From JBKHYJ01 sp046565505 (GTDB lineage Bacteria > Acidobacteriota > Blastocatellia > UBA7656), in contig JBKHYJ010000082.1 in the NCBI GenBank assembly GCA_046565505.1, positions 3,795 to 67,794 on the forward strand: DNA of 64,000 nt, in the 5' to 3' direction. Shown piece by piece: positions 8,365 to 15,852 of this stretch. How positions within the stretch are numbered: the stretch's first letter is position 1; each line of letters starts with the position of its first letter. The notes beneath the pieces were generated by a model. The model was not told where the DNA came from, did no database searches, and saw only the letters and a list, made by a program, of their open reading frames with translations. The translations under genes were made by a program, and so were the position numbers.

Positions 8365-9195
8365 ATGGAACTGTACAATCCGATTCTGATTAAAGAGATG
8401 CGCACAAGGATGCGCGGCAAGCGCGCCTTTCTGGTGCTGACAGGGTACGTGGTGGTCCTGAGCCTCATCATAGGCATGATCTTCATAGTCATCTCAAAGA
8501 ACGCCCCCAGCTCCATAGTTAACCAGGCGGGGTCCGTGCTGACGCCCGTGCTGATATACGTCCAGATGGGCCTGATTTGCCTGATAGCACCTACCTTCTC
8601 CGCCAGCGCCATCTCGTCGGAGCGCGAGCAGCAGACGTTCGACTTGCTCGTCGCGTCGCTCGCGCGGCCCTCGACGATTGTTTACGGCAAGGTAGGGGCC
8701 GCGCTCTCTTACCTGCTGCTGACCTTGTTCGGCTCGCTGCCGCTGATCGCGCTCACGTACTCGCTCGGCGGGGTCGCGCTCCGCGACATCGCTATTGCTT
8801 ACCTGGTGATGTTCGTCGCGGGGGTGACGTTTTGCTCGCTCAGTTTCCTGTGGTCTACGCTGATTCGCAGGGGGGTGCTCGCGCAGCTCACGAGCCTGGT
8901 GGCCGTCATATTTCTCGTCGCGGCGATGCCGGCGCTGGCGATGTTTTTTTCGGCGCTCGCCGGCAGCTTCAACCAGGGCCCGTCGCCCACGTTTATCAAT
9001 ATGATGTACCTGATGATGAGGACCAACCCTTTCGCCGCCATCGCCTCGCTCATCCCCGGCATCCCGACGCCGAATAACATCTGGCTGCGCGACGTTCCGC
9101 TGTGGCTCACTCAGGTGCTATTCTATCTACTGCTGACGGCACTGAGCATCTTCCTCAGCATGAAGAGGCTGCAAAGAGTCAGGAACTGGATATGA
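8365..9195 (+). CDS. ABC-2 type transporter permease
   Basis: This hydrophobic protein of 276 residues has about six transmembrane helices. It opens with MELYNPILIKEMRTRMRGKR, the Asn-Pro-[IV]-[LI]-x-[KR]-E start typical of ABC-2 permeases. The motif ISSEREQQTFDLLVAS after the second helix is the conserved cytoplasmic coupling segment of the family. ATG 8365 is preferred over GTG 8359 because AAGGG sits 5-6 bases upstream of it. It pairs with the upstream ATPase. Its last codons overlap the next gene by four bases (ATGA), which suggests translational coupling. The intergenic stretch before it (8195-8358) ends in short AAAATC-type tandem repeats. Confidence 0.88.
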   Translation: MELYNPILIKEMRTRMRGKRAFLVLTGYVVVLSLIIGMIFIVISKNAPSSIVNQAGSVLTPVLIYVQMGLICLIAPTFSASAISSEREQQTFDLLVASLARPSTIVYGKVGAALSYLLLTLFGSLPLIALTYSLGGVALRDIAIAYLVMFVAGVTFCSLSFLWSTLIRRGVLAQLTSLVAVIFLVAAMPALAMFFSALAGSFNQGPSPTFINMMYLMMRTNPFAAIASLIPGIPTPNNIWLRDVPLWLTQVLFYLLLTALSIFLSMKRLQRVRNWI

Positions 9196-11309
9196 TGGAA
9201 GCCGCGTCAAGCCTAAAACAATTCGAGCGGCAGGTGATGTGGCGCAAGCGGCTGCTCGCGCTACAGGACCGCGCCGCGCTCATCATTCTCGTCGGCTGCG
9301 TCGCCTCGGCCGCTTTCGTGCTGGCGGCGAGGCTCAAGGAAGGCGGCAGGGTTCACTGGGCGATTCTGATAGGAATTCTTTGCGTGGCGCTCTTAGCCAT
9401 CTTATCGAACTGGGTGATGACGCGGGCGAGCGAGCGCGAGGCGGCCTTCGCCATAGATGATACGCTCGGCCTTGAAGACCGCGTAATCACCGCGCACGAG
9501 ATCATCGAGCGGGGCGGGCCGAAAAGGGTCGTCGAGATGGCTCTGGTAGAAGACGCGGCCAGCCGGGTTGCCTCGGGTCGCGCTTCTTCGATTGTCCCAT
9601 ACCGCTTGAAGAGGTGGCATGCCCTGTGCCTCGCCGCCACCGTCGCGTTAGTTGCGGCGATTATGATTCCAGAAAAGGCGCTGCCCGGCGGCGAAACAAT
9701 CGCGACGGCGCGGGCCGACATACAGGCCGCGGGTGAGCAGCTTGAGCAGGCCGCGACGGAGGCAGAGCAGATAGCGCCGGCGCAGAGCGAAACTGCCAAG
9801 CTCGCCATCGAGCAGGCGGAGCTAGGCCGCTCGCTCAGGCAATCGAACGAGTCGCGCGCGGAAGCCCTGAAAAGATTAAGCTCGCTAGACGGGCGCATAC
9901 GGGAGCGGCACGAAGCGCTGGCGGCGACCCGCGCGGAAGAGATAGTTAACATTGCTGAGCGCAGATTGCGCGCCGCGCTCTCTGCGAAACCGAAGCCGCC
10001 CTCGCAGCCGGAGGCGAGTGCTAAAGGTGATGCCCGCGCCGCCGGAGGCTCGCCGGACGACAAAGACGCGGGCGCCGCGGCGAAAGACCCGAACGCAAAA
10101 GACTCGAAGCAAAAAGCTCGCGGCAGGGACAAGGATGAATCCGGCGCGACTCCGGCCGGCCCGGCCGCGGCGCGAGCTAATTCTAATTCCGCAAACCCCT
10201 CGGCCTCTAACCGCAGTGACGTTCCCGCCTCGCCGGCCGAGGCCGGAGGCGCGGGGCGGCAGCGGTCAAACGCGAATAATCAGGCCGCGGACAAATCAGC
10301 TTCGCCCACCGAAGCTCGGCCCGGCTCGCAAGGTCAGAGCGGGCAGGTGAACCCTCAGAACCGGCCCCAGGAGCCGGTTTCGAGTCAAGACGCGCGGGCG
10401 GCGTCCGGCAACAAGAACTCGGCAGCCGGTAACAAAGAGCGCGCCGGGAAGTCGGCCGAAGCGGGCGAGCCGGCGGAAGGCGCGCAGGCCCAGGCGGAAG
10501 GCGACGCGAAGGTCGAGAGCAAAGACGAGCAGAAGCCTGAAGGCGCGCCGCCTGCCTCAAACCCGCTCGGCGGCCTGATGGCCGACCAGGCGGCAAAGGC
10601 CCTGCCGCAAATGTCGCAAGAGCTTTTGAAGAAAGCCGAGCAGTTGCGCGCGGGCCAGCTTTCGCCCGACGATATTAAGCGGCTGGCGCAGGCGGCGGAG
10701 TTTCTCGCGCGCGACCTCAATCAGATAGCGCAATCGAAAGAGCTTCAACAAGCCCTGGAGCAAATGGCGCGGCAGATCAACCCGGAGCAGATCGAGCAGG
10801 TGGCACGCCAGTTAATGAACCAGGAGCAGCTCAAGCGCGAGCTGGAGGCGGCCGCGCGGCTGATGATGCAGAACCAGCAAGCGAAAGAGATGGTGGCCGG
10901 CATCAAGCAGAAGGTCGATGACATAGCCAAACAGTTTCGCGGGCGCGATGGCGACGACCGGGCGGGCGGGCAGCGTGGCCCTGCCGGCGGCGCGGGGCGG
11001 GACGGAAAAGGCGAGGCCGGCAATGGCTCGCGCCTGCAACTAGGGCCGCCGGGCGGTCAAAAGTTAAAAGGGCAAGGTAAGGAATCGAACGTCGGCGGGA
11101 GCCTTCAGCGCGGCACGGGAGGCGAGTACCTTTACTTGCAGACGAAGGCGGGCGCGGGCGCCGCGCGGGCGCCTTACTCATCCGCTTACCCGCAGTACCG
11201 CCGCGAGGCCGAGCGGTCGGTCCAGCGCAGCCAGGTCCCGCCGCGCATGCGGTCGGTCGTCCGCAGCTACTTTGACGCGATCAACCCCGACGCCTCGAAG
11301 AAGCCTTGA
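9192..11309 (+). CDS. Membrane protein with long low-complexity and coiled-coil region
   Basis: ATG 9192 overlaps the permease stop (ATGA), giving 705 residues; the frame is open further upstream but only inside the permease gene. Three transmembrane helices occupy roughly residues 25-45, 55-75 and 140-160, each short-looped. A helical region rich in Glu/Gln/Ala follows, then about 170 residues of Ala/Gly/Ser/Lys/Glu low complexity (near 270-450). A second helical block has QMARQINPEQIEQVARQL. The tail is Gly/Arg-rich. I recognise no named domain; proteins of this shape (DUF4175-like in outline) often sit beside MoxR and DUF58 genes. It may act as a membrane scaffold for the neighbouring exporter and MoxR ATPase. 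That role is inferred from position alone. Confidence 0.65.
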   Translation: MMEAASSLKQFERQVMWRKRLLALQDRAALIILVGCVASAAFVLAARLKEGGRVHWAILIGILCVALLAILSNWVMTRASEREAAFAIDDTLGLEDRVITAHEIIERGGPKRVVEMALVEDAASRVASGRASSIVPYRLKRWHALCLAATVALVAAIMIPEKALPGGETIATARADIQAAGEQLEQAATEAEQIAPAQSETAKLAIEQAELGRSLRQSNESRAEALKRLSSLDGRIRERHEALAATRAEEIVNIAERRLRAALSAKPKPPSQPEASAKGDARAAGGSPDDKDAGAAAKDPNAKDSKQKARGRDKDESGATPAGPAAARANSNSANPSASNRSDVPASPAEAGGAGRQRSNANNQAADKSASPTEARPGSQGQSGQVNPQNRPQEPVSSQDARAASGNKNSAAGNKERAGKSAEAGEPAEGAQAQAEGDAKVESKDEQKPEGAPPASNPLGGLMADQAAKALPQMSQELLKKAEQLRAGQLSPDDIKRLAQAAEFLARDLNQIAQSKELQQALEQMARQINPEQIEQVARQLMNQEQLKRELEAAARLMMQNQQAKEMVAGIKQKVDDIAKQFRGRDGDDRAGGQRGPAGGAGRDGKGEAGNGSRLQLGPPGGQKLKGQGKESNVGGSLQRGTGGEYLYLQTKAGAGAARAPYSSAYPQYRREAERSVQRSQVPPRMRSVVRSYFDAINPDASKKP

Positions 11310-11343
11310 TCGAGGCGCAATCACACCGGACGAGGAACGAGAG

Positions 11344-11829
11344 ATGGATCAGAGAGATAAAGACAGAATAATCTGGAACCTGAAGTCGCTGCCCAACGAG
11401 CTTGAGGATTTGCTTAAAGATTTGGACGAAGAGACCTTGAGGTGGCGCCCCATCCCGAATAAGTGGTCGATAAAAGAGATAATGTGCCACCTGCGTGACA
11501 TGGAGCGGGAGTCGTACCTGGCGCGGTATAGAAAGATGATTTCGGAAGAGAACCCTTTCCTGCCGAACGTGGACCAGGACCGCCTGGCCTATGAACGCGA
11601 TTACATCAATCAGGACGCGAGGGCCGCTCTGGAAGAGTTCAAACGCATCCGCGAGGAGACCGTCGAAACGCTTCAGGACCTTCCGCCCGAGGCATGGGCG
11701 CGCGGCGGGGTCCACGAATTCGACGGGCATATGACGATCGAGTTTCTGGTCCACAGGCAGATAAAAGGCAATGACCTCAACCACCTCGTGCAGATGAAAG
11801 ACATAGCGCGACTCAAGATGCCCTGGTGA
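11344..11829 (+). CDS. DinB-like (DinB_2) metal-binding four-helix protein
   Basis: The preferred start at ATG 11344 follows GAGGAACGAGAG and gives 161 residues, the usual size of DinB-like proteins. MCHLRDMERESY (about residues 47-58) and FLVHRQIKGNDLNHL (about 138-152) supply the three His residues that bind metal in this fold. RWRPIPNKWSIKEI is the typical PxxxW(S/T) segment before the first His. Family members include thiol-transfer enzymes for bacillithiol and mycothiol and many proteins of unknown role. It lies inside the ABC/MoxR cluster, 34 bases after the previous gene, but I see no functional link. The enzymatic activity is unknown. Confidence 0.85.
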   Translation: MDQRDKDRIIWNLKSLPNELEDLLKDLDEETLRWRPIPNKWSIKEIMCHLRDMERESYLARYRKMISEENPFLPNVDQDRLAYERDYINQDARAALEEFKRIREETVETLQDLPPEAWARGGVHEFDGHMTIEFLVHRQIKGNDLNHLVQMKDIARLKMPW

Positions 11830-11931
11830 GGGGCCGGGCGCGCGCCCGCCGGCGGTCCGGGGCAGGCGGCGAACTATTTGATGATTGCCGGATCATCACC
11901 CCCATGCCGACAGGCTTCCGCCTCAAGATAT

Positions 11932-12978
11932 ATGGAAAGCTCACAGACTCTAGGCGAAATAAAGAGGCGCGTTGAAAACTACGCAGGCAAGTTCAACGCG
12001 CTAAAGTCGGAGATCAGCCGCGTCATAGTCGGGCAGCAGGAGATAGTCGAAGGGACGCTGCTCGCGCTCATGGCGGGCGGGCACGTGCTGCTCGAAGGGG
12101 TGCCGGGGTTGGGCAAGACCTTGCTGGTTCGCACGCTCGGCGAAGCGATGGGGCTCGATTTTTCGCGCGTGCAGTTCACGCCGGACTTGATGCCCGCAGA
12201 CATAGTCGGGACCAACATCATCGTGGAGGGCGAGAGCGGCGAGAAGATGTTCCGCTTCCAGCGGGGCCCCGTGTTCACGAACCTCCTGCTCGCGGATGAG
12301 ATCAATCGCGCCACGCCCAAGACGCAGTCCGCGCTGCTTGAGGCCATGCAGGAGCGGCAGGTGACGGCCGGCGGCTCGACCTACAAGCTCGACGGGATCT
12401 TCTTTGTGCTCGCGACGCAGAACCCGCTGGAGATGGAGGGCACTTACCCGCTGCCAGAGGCTCAGCTAGATCGGTTCATATATAAGCTGTTGATCCAGTA
12501 CCCGACTCGCGCGGACCTGATCGAGGTCTTGAGGCGCACGACCGCCGAGGAAGCGCCGCACGCGGAGCCGGTTCTATCATCAGACGACCTGGTCGAGATG
12601 CGAAGGCTGGTGCGCGAAGTAATCATAGCGCCTCACGTCGAAGAGCTTGCGGCGGATATCCTGCTCGGCACCCACCCCGCTTCCGACGTAGCGCCTGACA
12701 TCGTTCGGCGCTACGTGCGCTTCGGGGCGAGCCCGCGCGGGGCCCAGGCGGTCGTGCTGACGGCGAAGGCGCGCGCCTTGCTCTCGGGGCGCTACAACGT
12801 GAGCACTGGAGATGTCATAGCCGTGGCAAAGCCCGCGCTCCGGCACAGGATCATTCTGAACTTTGAAGGCGAAGCCGATGGCGTAAGCACGGACGCTTTA
12901 CTGGACGACGTGGTCGCGTCAATCACTTCAACTCAAAGGCCCGCGAGGCAGCGCGAAGTCGAACAGCCGAGCGCCTGA
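11932..12978 (+). CDS. MoxR family AAA+ ATPase
   Basis: This 348-residue AAA+ protein has Walker A GVPGLGKT at residues 56-63 and Walker B LLLADEIN at 118-125. RATPKTQSALLEAMQERQVT, the MoxR-type sensor region, follows Walker B. ATQNPLEMEGTYPLPEAQLDRF is the family hallmark (sensor 1 and the arginine-finger area). MoxR ATPases act as chaperones that help assemble or activate metal-containing or membrane complexes, often with DUF58 and VWA partners. The DUF58 gene follows within 53 bases. A longer frame begins at 11878 but has no ribosome-binding site; the Shine-Dalgarno of 11932 is also weak. It is probably soluble and cytoplasmic. Confidence 0.92.
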   Translation: MESSQTLGEIKRRVENYAGKFNALKSEISRVIVGQQEIVEGTLLALMAGGHVLLEGVPGLGKTLLVRTLGEAMGLDFSRVQFTPDLMPADIVGTNIIVEGESGEKMFRFQRGPVFTNLLLADEINRATPKTQSALLEAMQERQVTAGGSTYKLDGIFFVLATQNPLEMEGTYPLPEAQLDRFIYKLLIQYPTRADLIEVLRRTTAEEAPHAEPVLSSDDLVEMRRLVREVIIAPHVEELAADILLGTHPASDVAPDIVRRYVRFGASPRGAQAVVLTAKARALLSGRYNVSTGDVIAVAKPALRHRIILNFEGEADGVSTDALLDDVVASITSTQRPARQREVEQPSA

Positions 12979-13031
12979 CCGCGCCCCTGAAGGGCTAGCG
13001 GCCGGCCGGTTGCGGCCACACGGATACCGCG

Positions 13032-14057
13032 ATGAGCCGAGAGAAACAAACCCTGCTCGACCCCGCCTTTCTAAGAAAGCTCGAACGTTTAAGGATACAG
13101 GCACGGCGCGCGTTCCCCGGTACTATGCGCGGCGAGCGCCGCTCCACGCGCAGGGGGGCGTCCGTAGAGTTCGCAGATTTCAGAAAGTACGAAGCTGGCG
13201 ACGACTTCCGCCACGTTGACTGGAACATCTACGCGCGGCTCGAACGGCTGATGCTGCGCCAGTTCGTCGAAGAAGAGGACGTGCGGATAGACATACTCCT
13301 TGACCAGAGCCGCTCCATGCATTTCGGCAGGCCGCGGACGAAATTTGATTCCGCGCGCAAGGCCGCCGCGGCGCTGGCCTTCCTCGCGGTCGGCAGCCTG
13401 GATAGAGTCGGCGTCGCGGCTTTCGATTCGGCCGTCAGGTCGCGCATGCGCGCTATGCGTGGACGCGGGCACCTGGTTTCCGTGCTGACTTTTTTGGAAG
13501 GGCTCTCGGATAATCAGGAACGACCCGCCGCGTATGAGTCCGTATCAAAGACCTCGGAGGATGATGCTTCTCTGGACACGGTAAGAACAGGCGCGCGCGA
13601 GCCCGGCGGCCCGCCGACACAATCCGCGCAGGCCGCCAGTCCGGCCGCGCACACCGATCTCAGCTCGGTGCTGCGTAGTTACCAGAAGGCAAGCCCGCGG
13701 CCCGGCGTCCTTTTCATGATCTCAGATTTCATGGACGCGGGCGGATTCCGCCAAGAGATGAAACTGCTGGCGCACAGGGGCTTCGACGTAAACCTCATAC
13801 AGGTGCTCGCGGCCGAAGAGGTTGAGCCGGAGGTCGGGGGCGACCTGCTGCTGGTCGATTCGGAGACGGGCGAGGCGCGCGAGATCACGGCCAATGAGCG
13901 CGTCGTCGCCGCCTACAAGGCCGCGCTCGCCGAATATACGACTTCGCTCGAATCGTTCGCTCGCGCGAACGGCATAGGCTACACAATGTTTGCGACGGAC
14001 GCTTCATTTGAAGACATGCTTTTGAAGAACCTCATCGAGAGCAGGATGGCCGAATAG
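13032..14057 (+). CDS. DUF58 domain protein, partner of MoxR
   Basis: This 341-residue protein has the DUF58 core: GERRSTRRGASVEFADFR and KYEAGDDFRHVDWNIYARL (about residues 34-70). A von Willebrand-like fold follows, beginning VRIDILLDQSRSM (84-96), where DQSRS sits at the place of a MIDAS DxSxS motif. That motif is preserved, so metal-dependent protein binding is plausible. No transmembrane segment is seen, unlike many DUF58 proteins, so it should be cytosolic and depend on a membrane partner. The segment near residues 160-210 is a variable, Glu/Ala-rich loop. It is adjacent to and co-directional with the MoxR gene, the common pairing for these two families. Confidence 0.9.
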   Translation: MSREKQTLLDPAFLRKLERLRIQARRAFPGTMRGERRSTRRGASVEFADFRKYEAGDDFRHVDWNIYARLERLMLRQFVEEEDVRIDILLDQSRSMHFGRPRTKFDSARKAAAALAFLAVGSLDRVGVAAFDSAVRSRMRAMRGRGHLVSVLTFLEGLSDNQERPAAYESVSKTSEDDASLDTVRTGAREPGGPPTQSAQAASPAAHTDLSSVLRSYQKASPRPGVLFMISDFMDAGGFRQEMKLLAHRGFDVNLIQVLAAEEVEPEVGGDLLLVDSETGEAREITANERVVAAYKAALAEYTTSLESFARANGIGYTMFATDASFEDMLLKNLIESRMAE

Positions 14058-14100
14058 GGCGGCCGGGGCGCATGACTCTACCGGCCCGCGGCGTCATACG

Positions 14101-14132
14101 GAAAAAGAAAGGCAGCCAGTGAGGCTGCCGGA
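14101..14132 (-). terminator. Rho-independent terminator of the transglycosylase gene
   Basis: Read on the minus strand, GGCAGCC-TCACT-GGCTGCC forms a 7-bp GC-rich stem with a 5-nt loop (plus-strand bases 14111-14129). TTTCTTTTT follows directly. It lies about 75 bases after the stop of the minus-strand lytic transglycosylase gene, as expected for its terminator. Transcripts arriving from the DUF58 side would lack the T-tract. Confidence 0.85.
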
Positions 14133-14205
14133 AACCGTGGGACTTAAAACCTGAGAGCTAGAGGCATGGTTCGGACATGGGAGTGTTAGATAATCGCTTG
14201 TGAAA

Positions 14206-14802
14206 CTATTCGGCGGCCGCCTCGGCCACTTCGGTTAACCCGAATTGCACGCGCGCCTGCGCGGGCGCCAGCACCGGGTGATACGTCTTTCCGTAAGCCT
14301 TGGTGATCTTCTGCACGTAGTTCTTGGTCTCTTTATAATCGGGCACTTTATTCCCGCACTTTTCGACCGCCCCTTCGCCCGCGTTGTAGCCGGCGAGGGC
14401 GAGGTTAACGTCGCCGTTGAATCGCTTCAGGAGCCAGCGCAAGTACTGCACGCCGCCGTTTATATTCTGCTTCGGGTCATAAATATCATCGACGTGAAAC
14501 CGAGCCGCCGTGGCAGGTATCATCTGCATCAGCCCGTGCGCGTCTTTGCCGGAGCGCGCGGTGACTTTGAATCGAGACTCCTGCTGGATGACGTAGTAGA
14601 CCAGCTTCGGGTCAACGCCGTACTTGGAGCTTGCGTCAAGTATCATTTGATCGATCTCGGTATCGCCGCTCGTCAATCCCATCACGGTGGCCGGGTTGAT
14701 TGAAGTCTCAGCCTCGGCGACCGGCGCGGTGGCCCGCCCGTGTAATAAAACGACCGTGACCAGGATTAAAAGAACAGCGGTGAACCTGAAAAGAGCCTTC
14801 AT
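14206..14802 (-). CDS. Lytic transglycosylase (SLT domain)
   Basis: This secreted muramidase-like enzyme cleaves the MurNAc-GlcNAc bond of peptidoglycan with 1,6-anhydro formation. From ATG 14802 the protein has 198 residues; a longer frame from 14838 adds 12 residues without a better ribosome-binding site. A signal peptide (ALFRFTAVLLILVTVVLL) is followed by the SLT domain. VIQQESRF contains the catalytic Glu, and HGLMQMIPATA, YLRWLLKRF and ALAGYNAGEGAV are the family blocks that follow. It lies on the opposite strand to both neighbours and carries its own terminator. It is probably periplasmic and may take part in cell-wall remodelling. Confidence 0.9.
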   Translation of the reverse strand: MKALFRFTAVLLILVTVVLLHGRATAPVAEAETSINPATVMGLTSGDTEIDQMILDASSKYGVDPKLVYYVIQQESRFKVTARSGKDAHGLMQMIPATAARFHVDDIYDPKQNINGGVQYLRWLLKRFNGDVNLALAGYNAGEGAVEKCGNKVPDYKETKNYVQKITKAYGKTYHPVLAPAQARVQFGLTEVAEAAAE

Positions 14803-14990
14803 TCGCTTACTTGAAACAGCACCCGTGTACAAACGCATTAATATTTATTCCCCCTTGATCTTGCTACTTTTTCTTCTGACTTGGGCCTGAGACCAACCCC
14901 AAATTATGCTCGCCAGTTACAACCAGAACCGACATTGTGATAATACTTTGTCGGCCGCCCAAATACAAGATATCTCCTTTGATTACAAGT

Positions 14991-15024
14991 ATTTCGCAAG
15001 ATTCGGCGCAAGGATTTCGCAAGA
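14991..15024. repeat. 11-bp direct repeat upstream of pgsA
   Basis: ATTTCGCAAGA occurs at 14991-15001 and again at 15014-15024, 23 bases apart (about two helix turns). It lies between the divergent transglycosylase and pgsA genes. Tandem same-face sites at this spacing can be regulator-binding sites, but the pattern is short and could be chance. Confidence 0.35.
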
Positions 15025-15097
15025 ACTTGGGCCGGCCGCGGGTCATTCTTCGGGCACGGCTGCGGGCTTAGCCTTACTATCGAAAGGCTTTTGTACG

Positions 15098-15772
15098 ATG
15101 ATGACGGAAAACCTGTTGTCACCCGTCTCGAACCGCCATATAATCGCTTGCAATATTATGGCAACAAATCCCGGGTCTATAACCGTGAAGCAATCTTCAC
15201 CACCCCAAGGCTCAAAAACGTGGACCGTCGCAAACCTCCTAACGGCCTTCAGGATCGCCCTGACGCTGCCCTTTCTTTATTTAATCGGGGAAGGGCGTTT
15301 TGGTTTCGCGCTGCTGATCTTTTTCGTCGCGAGCGTGACGGATTTTGCGGACGGGTACGTGGCTCGCAAGTTTCACCAACAGTCCCCGCTCGGGCGCGTA
15401 CTGGACCCGCTCGCGGACAAACTGCTCACGACGGCGTCATTCGTAGTGATGGCGCTGCCGCACGACGGTTTCGACTCGATCCCGGCCTGGCTGGTCGTGG
15501 CAGTCATCGCGCGCGACCTGATCATACTTCTCGGGTCGCTCGCGGTTTATCTGCTAACGGGGTTCAGGGAGTTTAAGCCGACGCTCCTCGGGAAAGTGAA
15601 TACGTTCCTGGAGCTTGGTTTGATTGTAGTTTTCCTTGCCTTCCACCTGACGGGGCAATTGATATTCTTATTGCCGCTCTGTTATGGCATCGTAATAACG
15701 TCGGTCATTTGCTCCGGCGGCGAGTACATGAAACAGGGGATCAATATACTCACGCGATATCGCAAGGCGTAG
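15098..15772 (+). CDS. pgsA: CDP-diacylglycerol-glycerol-3-phosphate 3-phosphatidyltransferase
   Basis: This enzyme makes phosphatidylglycerophosphate, the committed step to phosphatidylglycerol. The CDP-alcohol phosphatidyltransferase signature D-G-x2-A-R-x8-G-x3-D-x3-D is complete in DGYVARKFHQQSPLGRVLD and the following ADK. TWTVANLLTAFRIALTLPF is the usual N-terminal membrane entry, and four to five further helices follow. ATG 15098 is preferred because GAAAGG lies 10 bases upstream, giving 224 residues; ATG 15158 (204 residues) fits the usual family length equally well. Open frame upstream of 15098 is probably not translated. The gene precedes the cytochrome gene in the same direction, probably without functional link. 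Confidence 0.88.
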   Translation: MMTENLLSPVSNRHIIACNIMATNPGSITVKQSSPPQGSKTWTVANLLTAFRIALTLPFLYLIGEGRFGFALLIFFVASVTDFADGYVARKFHQQSPLGRVLDPLADKLLTTASFVVMALPHDGFDSIPAWLVVAVIARDLIILLGSLAVYLLTGFREFKPTLLGKVNTFLELGLIVVFLAFHLTGQLIFLLPLCYGIVITSVICSGGEYMKQGINILTRYRKA

Positions 15773-15852
15773 CGTTGACGTGAGCCGCGCGCGTGAGTAA
15801 TGTCATTCTTATCATTCGTCACGACTCCCTCATAGAGACGCTGGAGGCGCGC

